From Streptomyces sp. TG1A-60 (lineage in GTDB: Bacteria; Actinomycetota; Actinomycetes; Streptomycetales; Streptomycetaceae), in contig NZ_CP147520.1 in assembly GCF_037201975.1 (NCBI RefSeq), positions 2,046,001-2,110,000 of the forward strand: a DNA stretch of 64,000 nucleotides. Direction: 5' to 3'. The notes under the pieces are model-generated. The model saw nothing but the letters and a program-made list of their open reading frames with translations. It was not told the DNA's origin and searched no databases. This document shows, piece by piece, positions 31,095 to 39,280 of this stretch. The number at the start of each line of letters is the position of its first letter. Positions within the stretch are counted from its first letter, which is position 1. Both the position numbers and the translations under genes were made by a program.

Positions 31095-31997
31095 CTACTC
31101 CACGTGCATCCAGTCCGGCAGCGCCTCGGTCTGCTCCACCCATGCCTCCGGAGGCGCCCCGGCCTTCCCGGCGGCGACCACTCCCCCGACGATGGCGCAG
31201 GTCGTGTCGACGTCGCCGCCCACCTGGGCCGTCGTCCAGAAGCCCTGTTCGTAGTCGCCGAGGGCGCGTGCCGCCGACCAGAGAGCGAACGGCACGGTGT
31301 CGTGCGCCGTGGTACGCCGTCCGCAGCCCAGTACGGCGGCGACGGTGTCCGCGTCGGCGTAGTCGAGCATGTCCCGGGCGCGCCGCAGTCCCGCACCGAC
31401 GGCGCTCTTCGGGACGAGCGCGATGACGCCGTCGAGCAGTGCCCCGGCGCTCGGCGGTCCGGCCGGGTCGGCCACGAGAGCGGCGGCCCCGGCGACGGCC
31501 ATGGCGCCGACGACGGCCTCACGGTGCTGGTGCGTGGGGTAGGCCGAGATTTCCGCCTGGTGGGAGGCCTGCTCGGGATCGTCCGCGTACCATGCGCCCA
31601 GTGGGGCGATTCGCATGGCGGCGCCGTTGCCCCAGGAGCCCTGGCCGTTGAAGAGCGCGGAGGCCAGCTCGCGCCAGTCGCCGCCTTCGCGGACCAGGCG
31701 CAGCAGGCGGTTGACGGCGGGGCCGTAGCCCCGGTCGAAGTCGTGGTGCAGGGCGAAGGAGCGGGCGAGTTCGTCCTGGTCGATCCGTTGGTGGGCCGCC
31801 AGGACGGCCACGACGGAACAGGCCATCTCGGTGTCGTCGGTCCACTGCCAGGGGCCGGGCGGGGTCTCATGGCGCTTGAGCAGCGGGTGGTTCACGGGCA
31901 CGAAGTACTGCGAGCCCAGCGCGTCCCCCACCGCGAGTCCGCGCAGGCTGGCCAGGGCACGCTCCAGGCGGCCGTCGGGAGAGAAGTCAGCGGTCAT
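31095..31997 (-). CDS. ADP-ribosylglycohydrolase family protein
   Basis: A 300-residue all-helical enzyme of the DraG/ARH group, which removes ADP-ribose from proteins or small molecules using two magnesium ions. The N-terminal GLAVGDALGSQ and WTDDTEM (D54, D55) supply metal ligands; the C-terminal GGDVDTTCAIVGGVVAA supplies the rest. Target is unknown. It lies 12 bp downstream of a histidine phosphatase gene on the same strand, so the two form an operon. Length and start (ATG at 31997) are normal. Confidence 0.92.
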   Translation of the reverse strand: MTADFSPDGRLERALASLRGLAVGDALGSQYFVPVNHPLLKRHETPPGPWQWTDDTEMACSVVAVLAAHQRIDQDELARSFALHHDFDRGYGPAVNRLLRLVREGGDWRELASALFNGQGSWGNGAAMRIAPLGAWYADDPEQASHQAEISAYPTHQHREAVVGAMAVAGAAALVADPAGPPSAGALLDGVIALVPKSAVGAGLRRARDMLDYADADTVAAVLGCGRRTTAHDTVPFALWSAARALGDYEQGFWTTAQVGGDVDTTCAIVGGVVAAGKAGAPPEAWVEQTEALPDWMHVE

Positions 31998-32009
31998 CGC
32001 CCGGCCACT

Positions 32010-32669
32010 CTATCCGGTGGCCCCGTACGATTCCGGCTCGCGCCAGCGGTCGAACGGCCGGTCGATCGTGTACTTGCCGTCTTTCCCGAGAACGAGCATC
32101 CGCATCTCCGCGTTCCCCGGGTTCGACAGCGACTCGAACTCCGCGACCGTCCAGTGGAACCAGCGCATGCAGAACAGCCTCATCGCGAGCCCATGGGTGA
32201 CGAGCAGGACGTTCGGCGGATGGTCGGGGTCCTCGAAACTGCGGAAGAGGCTCTCCAGGAAGCCGCCGACCCGGTCGTACACGTCGGCACCGGACTCGCC
32301 CTGCACGAAGCGGTAGAAAAAGTGCCCGTACGCGTCCCGATAGGCCTTCTGGAGTCGTACCTCCTCGGGATCCTGCCAGTTACCCCAGTCCTGCTCACGC
32401 AGTCGGGGTTCCTCGCGTACGCGCACCAGTCCGGGGTCCAGATGGAACGCCTGGAACGTCTCGTGGGTGCGGCGGTACGGGGAGACGTAGACGCTGACAC
32501 GCTCGCGGCCGAGGACGTCACGGATCCGTTTGCCGGTCTCCTCAGCCTGCCGCCAGCCGCGGTCGGTGAGCGCGAGTGCGTGGTCGGGCTCGCGCTCGTA
32601 CACGGTGTCATCAACATTGCCCGTTGACTCACCGTGCCGGACAAGGATGATGCGCCGTGGTCGTGCCAT
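32010..32669 (-). CDS. Histidine phosphatase (phosphoglycerate mutase-like)
   Basis: A 219-residue protein of the histidine phosphatase superfamily. RHGES (residues 11-15) carries the phospho-accepting His; SPYRRTHET and LLVTHGLAMR carry the second Arg/His set. Substrates of this branch vary widely and cannot be read from the sequence. It starts at an ATG at 32669 and leads a two-gene operon with the ADP-ribosylglycohydrolase. Confidence 0.9.
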   Translation of the reverse strand: MARPRRIILVRHGESTGNVDDTVYEREPDHALALTDRGWRQAEETGKRIRDVLGRERVSVYVSPYRRTHETFQAFHLDPGLVRVREEPRLREQDWGNWQDPEEVRLQKAYRDAYGHFFYRFVQGESGADVYDRVGGFLESLFRSFEDPDHPPNVLLVTHGLAMRLFCMRWFHWTVAEFESLSNPGNAEMRMLVLGKDGKYTIDRPFDRWREPESYGATG

Positions 32670-32793
32670 GCCAAGACCCTAAAGGCGACGGCGACGGATC
32701 GAGCACTCGTCCGGCTGGCATACGGCGTAGATCACATGCGTCCACCACGCCGACCGGCAGAGTTGGGAATCCAAACTAGCCAAAGTTCGGATC

Positions 32794-33399
32794 TCAAACT
32801 GTCCAGCTCGGTTCCAGCTCCACGATGTCGCCCGCGAGGGCGGCGACGTCGGCCTCGATCTGGGCCCGCAGGGCGAGGCGCTCGACGCGCTCGACGCGGT
32901 ACTTGCCGTGCTCGGCGGCCGACTGCCACATGGAAAGGATCACGAACTCATGGCCCGGCGCCTCGCCGAACAGCCCTCGCAGCATGCCCGGGGACCCGGC
33001 CATCGCGGGGTTCCAGACCTTCTCCTGCATCAGCGCGAAATGCTCGGCCCGCTCTTCGTGGACACGACAGTGCGCCACCCGCACCAGATCGGCGTCCGCG
33101 AAGCGCGGCTCGAAACCGGTCTTCACGTCGAACCGATGATCGAAGAGCTTGACCTGCTTGTTCTTGTGAGTGCCCGACTGTGAGGCGGCGAGCCTGTCGT
33201 GGGAGCGCGCCATGAAGGAGTCGTAGAAAGCCCGGCTCTCCCAGAAGGAGAAGATGTGCGCCACTCCGGGCCGTGCCCTGCTCCAGCCCCCACCCTGTCC
33301 ACGGAATCCCGGCTCCCCCAGAAGCCCCGCCCACTTTCGCTGCCCCCGTTCGAAACCGCGGCGGTCCACCACGGTGCAGCGAATCCACTTGACCAGCAC
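32794..33399 (-). CDS. DUF4937-type YdbC-like protein
   Basis: About 201 residues from a GTG at 33399 (VLVKWIRCTVVDRRGFERGQ); the frame is open upstream, but that part overlaps the terD promoter and has poor codon use. It has two similar ferredoxin-like halves, the first with GQRKWAGLLGEPGFRGQGGG and HIFSFWESRAFYDSFM, the second with HEFVILSMWQSAAEHGKYRV. This duplicated dimeric alpha/beta-barrel-like pattern resembles stress-induced antibiotic-biosynthesis-monooxygenase-fold proteins. No cofactor motif is visible. Confidence 0.7.
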   Translation of the reverse strand: MLVKWIRCTVVDRRGFERGQRKWAGLLGEPGFRGQGGGWSRARPGVAHIFSFWESRAFYDSFMARSHDRLAASQSGTHKNKQVKLFDHRFDVKTGFEPRFADADLVRVAHCRVHEERAEHFALMQEKVWNPAMAGSPGMLRGLFGEAPGHEFVILSMWQSAAEHGKYRVERVERLALRAQIEADVAALAGDIVELEPSWTV

Positions 33400-33553
33400 C
33401 GCGCCATGGTAAGGCCACGGAGCGTGGCGCCGGTCACCCTGCGGCCGGTTGCACCCGGGCGAACGCGCCCGCGCACATGCAAGGATGGGCAACTGGCCTG
33501 GACCACCAGGCAGTTCGACCCGCAAGCACAGGAGAACGGGGAGGAGAGTTCTG

Positions 33554-34087
33554 TTGAACGGCCTCAACAAGGGCATCCGCAAGGTCGAGGTGTCGGTGAA
33601 GTGGGACCCGAGCCCCGCCGGCCAACCGCCCGCGGATCTCGACATCGTCGCGGCGACCTACCCTGCGGCCGATCCGAGCGGCGCTCCCGCCTATGTCGTG
33701 CACTTCGACAGCCGCTCGCCCGACGGCACCATCACCCTCAACCGCGACAGCAAGACCGGGCAGGGCTTCGGCTGGGACGAGGTCATGACGGTCGAACTGA
33801 ACCGCCTCGACAGCCGGTACGGGCGGGTCGTGATCGGTGTCGCCATACAGCAGGGCACCGGTCCGAAGACCTTCGGCGACGTCCAGAAGCCCGCCCTGCG
33901 CATCCGAGAGGGCTACACCGTCCTGGCGGAGGACGACTTCGGTGGCGTTCCCGGCTCCACGGCCGCCGCCGTCGCCGAGTTCGTCCGCGACGACACCGGC
34001 GAGTGGACCTTCCACCCGGGCCTCCGCGGCTACGACGAGGACCCGGCGACCTTCGCACGCGCCATGGGCCGCCCCGCACAGTCCTGA
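33554..34087 (+). CDS. TerD-family protein
   Basis: A 177-residue calcium-binding beta-sandwich protein of the TerD family, linked to tellurite and general stress response; the molecular role is unresolved. Typical segments are KVEVSVKWDPSP near the start, the acidic DLDIVAATYPA, GWDEVMTVELNRLDSRYGRVV and the end region DTGEWTFHPGLRGYDEDP. I chose the TTG at 33554 because GAGGAGAG lies eight bases before it. It converges on nrdJ with a strong shared terminator between. Confidence 0.88.
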   Translation: MNGLNKGIRKVEVSVKWDPSPAGQPPADLDIVAATYPAADPSGAPAYVVHFDSRSPDGTITLNRDSKTGQGFGWDEVMTVELNRLDSRYGRVVIGVAIQQGTGPKTFGDVQKPALRIREGYTVLAEDDFGGVPGSTAAAVAEFVRDDTGEWTFHPGLRGYDEDPATFARAMGRPAQS

Positions 34088-34106
34088 CGGCCCAAACACA
34101 TATGCC

Positions 34107-34142
34107 GAGGGCGGTGGAGCGAGACTTCGCTCCACCGCCCTC
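34107..34142. terminator. Bidirectional terminator between terD and nrdJ
   Basis: A perfect 16-bp stem, GAGGGCGGTGGAGCGA (34107-34122) with its complement (34127-34142), around the loop GACT. It sits between convergent genes and has no U-tract, as is common in Streptomyces. Confidence 0.9.
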
Positions 34143-34174
34143 ACCTGCTGATTCGCGCCCAGGAGGCGCTCAGA

Positions 34175-37069
34175 TCAGCTGCATCCGCTCGTCGAGCCGC
34201 AGCCCTCGCAGATGTAGCAGGAGCCGGCCCGCTGCATCTTCGTACCGCAGGAGAAGCACAGCGGGGCGTCGGCGTGGATGCCCAGCTGCATCTCCACCAG
34301 TTCGGCGCTGGTGTGGGCCTGCTTCGGGGCGGGCACGGCCACCTCGGCTCCGGCCTTCGGGGTTGCGACGGCCTTCAGGTCCGTGTGCCTCGGGGCCGAC
34401 TGCGCCAGACCCTCCACGTCGACGTCCTCCTCGGTGGGCTCGTACGAGCCGGTCTCCAGGTGGCGCTGACGCTCCTCGGCGGAGTGGATGCCGAGCGCGG
34501 ACCGTGTCTCGAAGGGCAGGAAGTCGAGCGCTAGACGGCGGAAGATGTAGTCGACAATCGACTGCGCCATCCGCACGTCCGGATCGTCCGTCATGCCGGC
34601 CGGCTCGAAGCGCATATTGGTGAACTTCGAGACGTACGTCTCCAGCGGAACGCCGTACTGGAGGCCGACGGAGACCGCGATGGAGAAGGCGTCCATCATG
34701 CCCGCGAGGGTCGAACCCTGCTTCGACATCTTCAGGAAGACCTCGCCGAGACCGTCGTCCGGGTAGGAGTTGGCCGTCATGTAGCCCTCGGCGCCACCGA
34801 CCGTGAAGGAGGTCGTGATGCCGGGACGGCCCTTGGGCAGGCGCTTACGGACCGGGCGGTACTCGACGACCTTCTCGACCGCGGTCCGGATCGTCTCCTC
34901 GGCCTTCTCGGTGATCTCCGCCTGCTGCGAATCCTTGGTCTTCGCGGAGAGCGGCTGGCCGACCTTGCAGTTGTCGCGGTAGATCGCGAGCGCCTTGACA
35001 CCGAGCTTCCAGGCCTCGAAGTAGATCTCCTCGACCTCCTCGACGGTCGCCGTCTCCGGCATGTTGACCGTCTTGGAGATGGCGCCGGAGATCCAGGGCT
35101 GGATAGCGGCCATCATGCGGACGTGGCCCATCGGGGAGATGGCGCGCTCGCCCATGGCACAGTCGAAGACCTCGTAGTGCTCCGGCTTGAGGCTCGGGGC
35201 GTCGATCACATTGCCGTTCTCGGCGATGTGGGCGACGATCGCCTCGATCTGCTCCTCCTGGTAGCCCAGGCGGCGCAGGGCCTGCGGGACCGTGCCGTTG
35301 ACGATCTGCATCGAACCGCCGCCGACCAGCTTCTTGAACTTGACCAGCGCGAGGTCGGGCTCGACACCGGTGGTGTCGCAGGACATGGCGAGACCGATGG
35401 TGCCGGTCGGGGCGAGCACGGACGCCTGCGAGTTGCGGAAGCCGTTCTTCTCGCCGACGCGGAGCACGTCCTGCCAGGCCTCGGTGGCGGCGGCCCAGAC
35501 CGGGGTGTCCAGGTCGTCCACGCGCACGGCCGTGCCGTTGGCGTCGGAGTGCTGCTTCATCACGCGGTTGTGGGCGTCGGCGTTGCGGGCGTAGCCGTCG
35601 TACGGGCCGACGACCGCGGCCAGCTCGGCGGAGCGCTTGTACGCCGTGCCGGTCATCAGGGAGGTGATGGCGCCGGCGAGGGAGCGACCACCGTCGGAGT
35701 CGTAGGCGTGGCCGGTCGCCATCAGCAGGGCGCCGAGGTTGGCGTAGCCGATGCCGAGCTGGCGGAAGGCACGGGTGTTCTCGCCGATCTTCCGGGTCGG
35801 GAAGTCGGCGAAGCAGATGGAGATGTCCATCGCGGTGATGACGAGCTCGACGACCTTGGCGAAGCGCTCGACCTCGAAGGACTGGTTGCCCAAGCCGTCG
35901 TCCTTGAGGAACTTCATCAGGTTCAGCGAGGCGAGGTTGCAGGACGTGTTGTCCAGGTGCATGTACTCGCTGCACGGGTTGGACGCGGTGATGCGGCCGG
36001 ACTCGGGGCAGGTGTGCCAGTTGTTGATCACACCGTCGTACTGGATGCCCGGGTCGGCGCAGGCCCACGCGGCCTCGGCGAGCTTGCGGAACAGCGCCTT
36101 GGCGTCGACCTTCTCGATGATCTCGCCGCTCATGCGGGCGCGCAGGCCGAACTCGGTGCCGTTCTCGACGGCCGTCATGAACTCGTCGTTCACGCGGACG
36201 CTGTTGTTGGCGTTCTGGTACTGGACGGACGTGATGTCGTCGCCGCCCAGGTCCATGTCGAAGCCCGCGTCACGCAGGGCGCGGATCTTCTCCTCTTCCT
36301 TCACCTTGGTGGCGATGAAGTCCTCGACGTCCGGGTGGTCCACGTCGAGGACGACCATCTTGGCGGCGCGGCGGGTGGCACCGCCCGACTTGATCGTTCC
36401 CGCGGAGGCGTCGGCGCCGCGCATGAAGGAGACCGGACCGGAGGCGTTGCCGCCGGAGGAGAGCAGTTCCTTGGACGAACGGATGCGGGAGAGATTCAAG
36501 CCGGCGCCGGAGCCGCCCTTGAAGATCATGCCCTCTTCCTTGTACCAGTCGAGGATCGACTCCATGGAGTCGTCGACGGCCAGGATGAAGCAGGCGGAGA
36601 CCTGCTGGGGCTGCGGTGTGCCCACGTTGAACCAGACGGGGCTGTTGAAGCTGAAGATCTGATGCAGGAGGGCGTACGCCAGTTCGTGCTCGAAGATCTC
36701 GGCGTCGGCGGGCGAGGCGAAGTACCTGTGGTCTTCACCGGCCTTCCGGTACGTCTTCACGATGCGGTCGATGAGCTGCTTCAGGCTCACCTCACGCTGC
36801 GGGGTGCCGACGGCACCACGGAAGTACTTGCTGGTGACGATGTTGACCGCGTTCACCGACCAGAAGTCGGGGAACTCGACGCCGCGCTGCTCGAAGTTGA
36901 CCGAGCCGTCGCGCCAGTTCGTCATGACGACGTCACGGCTCTCCCAGGCCACCTCGTCGTACGGGTGCACGCCGGGGGTGGTGTGGATGCGCTCGATACG
37001 CAGACCCTTGCTCGCCTTGGTGCCCTTGGCGCGGGAACTCCGTGCCGGACCGCTCGCCGTCTCTGTCAT
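34175..37069 (-). CDS. nrdJ: Adenosylcobalamin-dependent (class II) ribonucleotide reductase
   Basis: A 964-residue vitamin B12-dependent enzyme that makes deoxyribonucleotides without oxygen. It has the central reductase motifs NPCSEYMHLDNTSCNLASLN and FDCAMGERAISPMGHVRM, and the sequence FNSPVWFNVG near residue 150. The C-terminal zinc ribbon CFSCGTKMQRAGSCYICEG (~938-956) and redox Cys pair are typical of actinobacterial NrdJ. The ATG at 37069 follows GGGAGG; the frame is open upstream without coding quality. It lies 161 bp downstream of nrdR on the same strand, the usual nrdRJ operon. Confidence 0.96.
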   Translation of the reverse strand: MTETASGPARSSRAKGTKASKGLRIERIHTTPGVHPYDEVAWESRDVVMTNWRDGSVNFEQRGVEFPDFWSVNAVNIVTSKYFRGAVGTPQREVSLKQLIDRIVKTYRKAGEDHRYFASPADAEIFEHELAYALLHQIFSFNSPVWFNVGTPQPQQVSACFILAVDDSMESILDWYKEEGMIFKGGSGAGLNLSRIRSSKELLSSGGNASGPVSFMRGADASAGTIKSGGATRRAAKMVVLDVDHPDVEDFIATKVKEEEKIRALRDAGFDMDLGGDDITSVQYQNANNSVRVNDEFMTAVENGTEFGLRARMSGEIIEKVDAKALFRKLAEAAWACADPGIQYDGVINNWHTCPESGRITASNPCSEYMHLDNTSCNLASLNLMKFLKDDGLGNQSFEVERFAKVVELVITAMDISICFADFPTRKIGENTRAFRQLGIGYANLGALLMATGHAYDSDGGRSLAGAITSLMTGTAYKRSAELAAVVGPYDGYARNADAHNRVMKQHSDANGTAVRVDDLDTPVWAAATEAWQDVLRVGEKNGFRNSQASVLAPTGTIGLAMSCDTTGVEPDLALVKFKKLVGGGSMQIVNGTVPQALRRLGYQEEQIEAIVAHIAENGNVIDAPSLKPEHYEVFDCAMGERAISPMGHVRMMAAIQPWISGAISKTVNMPETATVEEVEEIYFEAWKLGVKALAIYRDNCKVGQPLSAKTKDSQQAEITEKAEETIRTAVEKVVEYRPVRKRLPKGRPGITTSFTVGGAEGYMTANSYPDDGLGEVFLKMSKQGSTLAGMMDAFSIAVSVGLQYGVPLETYVSKFTNMRFEPAGMTDDPDVRMAQSIVDYIFRRLALDFLPFETRSALGIHSAEERQRHLETGSYEPTEEDVDVEGLAQSAPRHTDLKAVATPKAGAEVAVPAPKQAHTSAELVEMQLGIHADAPLCFSCGTKMQRAGSCYICEGCGSTSGCS

Positions 37070-37230
37070 GCCGCCTCCCTGTACGGGCGAAAACGCCCTG
37101 AAGTGCCACGCTTGTTCCCGTGACACGGTCTTCTGTCTTGTGCCGCAACCGGCTGACACAGCCGCTCGCGGCAGGCCTGAAATCGCCGCTGCCCGTCCGG
37201 GCCTGCTCGTCCGGCGGCGCGGCCCGCCGG

Positions 37231-37794
37231 TCAGTCGGCGGCGCTGGCGGGCACGGGGGCCTGGACAGCCCCTCCGGACCCGCGGTCGTTCCCCATGCGC
37301 TCCTCGACCGCGCTCTCGACGTCCTCGTCGTTCGCGTCGGGGCGCTTCCCCTGCTCTTCCCTGAGTTCCGCGATGGCGGCCTCGAAGTCCTCCAGCGAGT
37401 CGAACGCCTGGTAGACCGAGGCGAACCGCAAGTAGGCGACGAGGTCGAGTTCCCGTAGCGGGCCGAGTATGGCCAGGCCCACGTCATGGGTGGTCAGTTC
37501 GGCACTTCCGGTCGCGCGCACCGCCTCCTCGACCCGTTGGCCGAGCTGGGCGAGCGCGTCCTCGGTGACAGGCCGTCCCTGGCATGCCTTGCGGACACCG
37601 TTGATGACCTTCGTACGACTGAAGGGTTCGGTCACGCCGGACCTCTTGACCACCATCAGCGAGCACGTCTCCACCGTCGTGAAACGACGGGAGCAGTCCG
37701 GACACTGACGGCGCCTGCGGATCGACGTGCCGTCGTCCGTCGTACGACTGTCGACGACGCGGCTGTCGGGGTGCCGGCAGAAGGGACAGTGCAT
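37231..37794 (-). CDS. nrdR: Ribonucleotide reductase repressor NrdR
   Basis: A 187-residue regulator combining a zinc ribbon ([15 protein letters not shown] and CPDCSRRF, residues 3-39) with an ATP-cone ([19 protein letters not shown] onward) that senses ATP/dATP and represses reductase genes. The C-terminus is ~30 residues longer than the short family members and acidic. The ATG at 37794 follows GAGGAGG. It autoregulates and controls nrdJ in S. coelicolor, as known for the family. Confidence 0.95.
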   Translation of the reverse strand: MHCPFCRHPDSRVVDSRTTDDGTSIRRRRQCPDCSRRFTTVETCSLMVVKRSGVTEPFSRTKVINGVRKACQGRPVTEDALAQLGQRVEEAVRATGSAELTTHDVGLAILGPLRELDLVAYLRFASVYQAFDSLEDFEAAIAELREEQGKRPDANDEDVESAVEERMGNDRGSGGAVQAPVPASAAD

Positions 37795-37934
37795 AACTCC
37801 AACCCTCCTCACAGCACGATTCAGTAGCCCCACGGACCACTCGGGCCCCGCGGAAGCAGCCCCAAGCATAGGGGATGACCATGAGCCCGAGGACCCGGGG
37901 GACCACAACTTCTGGGCTGTTGTCGCAATCCAAG

Positions 37935-37949
37935 CACTAGATGTAGGGC
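37935..37949 (-). promoter_or_regulatory. Candidate NrdR box upstream of nrdR
   Basis: The minus-strand sequence CCCTACATCTAGTGC has the A/T-rich centre and CTA..TAG symmetry of NrdR boxes and lies ~140 bp before nrdR. A second half-like site would be expected ~30 bp away; ATTGCGACAAC nearby is only a weak match. Position and pattern support it, but no footprint can be inferred. Confidence 0.4.
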
Positions 37950-38256
37950 CTGGCAGGTAAATCCACCCACGACGCGCGTGTCGCGCACGTATCGGCGCGC
38001 CGGTCGGCAACACCGTCGCGGAGCGCAGCCGCGCCGTCGCGGAACGGACGGGAACAGGGCCCGGCGCGTCACAGGGAAAGGGGGCGGTACCGGGATACCG
38101 GGGCGCCGGGTGGCAGACTGGGCCATGCGGCGACAGCGGCCCACAAGACCCTCGCCCCGGCGGTGAAGAGTACAGCAATCAGCACCTTTGTCCGCCGGGC
38201 CCACGAGCCCCTACACCCAGACACATGGTCACGTCAGACAATCCACGGTTTTTCAC

Positions 38257-38272
38257 TCGAACGTGTGTTTGG
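38257..38272 (+). promoter_or_regulatory. LexA (SOS) box of lexA
   Basis: TCGAACGTGTGTTTGG matches the actinobacterial SOS consensus TCGAAC-N4-GTTCGA at most positions, with a degenerate right half, and sits 61 bp before the lexA GTG. Autoregulation of lexA is standard. Confidence 0.75.
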
Positions 38273-38332
38273 CGCAACCTTTCGAAAGCAACTACCGTTG
38301 TGCTGCACGGGAGACCATCGAGAGGGGCCGAC

Positions 38333-39109
38333 GTGACCACCACCGCTGACAGTGCCACCATCACTGCCCAGGACCGCTCCCAGAGCCGACTCGAGCCGGT
38401 GCATGCGATGAACGAAGCCACAAACCATGACGGGCCCAAGCGAGCCCTGCCCGGCCGACCTCCAGGCATCAGGGCGGACAGCTCCGGGCTCACCGACCGG
38501 CAGCGCCGGGTCATCGAGGTCATCAGGGACTCGGTACAGCGGCGTGGATACCCGCCGTCGATGCGGGAGATCGGCCAGGCGGTCGGCCTGTCCAGCACCT
38601 CATCCGTGGCACACCAGCTGATGGCACTGGAGCGCAAGGGCTTCCTGCGCCGTGACCCGCACCGCCCGCGTGCGTACGAGGTCCGCGGCTCCGACCAGTC
38701 CTCGGCACAGCCGACGGACACCGCGGGCAAGCCGGCCGCGTCGTACGTGCCACTCGTCGGTCGGATCGCGGCCGGTGGCCCGATCCTCGCCGAGGAGTCC
38801 GTCGAGGACGTGTTCCCGCTTCCCCGCCAGCTGGTCGGCGATGGTGAGCTCTTCGTCCTGAAGGTCGTCGGTGATTCCATGATCGAAGCCGCGATCTGCG
38901 ACGGCGACTGGGTGACGGTCCGCCGCCAGCCCGTCGCCGAGAACGGCGACATCGTGGCCGCCATGCTGGACGGCGAGGCCACGGTCAAGCGTTTCAAGCG
39001 CGAGGACGGCCACGTCTGGCTGCTGCCGCACAACGCCGCCTATGAGCCCATCCCGGGTGACGACGCGACCATCCTCGGCAAGGTGGTGGCGGTCCTGCGC
39101 CGCGTCTGA
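38333..39109 (+). CDS. lexA: SOS repressor LexA
   Basis: A 258-residue repressor of the DNA-damage response. After an actinobacterial N-terminal extension, a winged HTH occupies ~50-105 ([20 protein letters not shown] to [16 protein letters not shown]). The self-cleavage site is A147-G148 in RIAAGGPIL, with Ser182 in GDSM and Lys219 in VKRF as the catalytic pair. The GTG at 38333 follows GAGAGGGG. RecA filaments trigger cleavage, relieving repression of repair genes, likely including the adjacent DinG-type helicase. Confidence 0.96.
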   Translation: MTTTADSATITAQDRSQSRLEPVHAMNEATNHDGPKRALPGRPPGIRADSSGLTDRQRRVIEVIRDSVQRRGYPPSMREIGQAVGLSSTSSVAHQLMALERKGFLRRDPHRPRAYEVRGSDQSSAQPTDTAGKPAASYVPLVGRIAAGGPILAEESVEDVFPLPRQLVGDGELFVLKVVGDSMIEAAICDGDWVTVRRQPVAENGDIVAAMLDGEATVKRFKREDGHVWLLPHNAAYEPIPGDDATILGKVVAVLRRV

Positions 39110-39230
39110 CACCCAGCGGTGGCGGTCACCCGTGTTCGCCCCGCCCCTGATCCGGGCCCCGGAATCCACTGCGCCGGTTCCGGGGCCCTGGGCTGTCCCG
39201 GGGTCCGATGAGCGATTCGGGCCCTGCTCG

Positions 39231-39280
39231 ACGAAGGGCTGTTGGCCTGTCCCGATCCAGACAGGCCAACAGCCCTTCGT
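39231..39280. terminator. Bidirectional terminator between lexA and the helicase
   Basis: A perfect 21-bp inverted repeat, 39231-39251 with 39260-39280 (left arm ACGAAGGGCTGTTGGCCTGT plus one C), around an 8-base loop. The right arm ends at the helicase stop codon. Confidence 0.9.

Noticed and set aside
35123..37123. A 666-codon plus-strand frame inside nrdJ.
   Set aside because: Antisense shadow of nrdJ, a typical high-GC artefact.
37795..38332. A cobalamin riboswitch or second regulatory RNA before nrdR-nrdJ.
   Set aside because: No B12-box-like sequence is visible; in known cases the riboswitch controls the class I genes, not nrdRJ.
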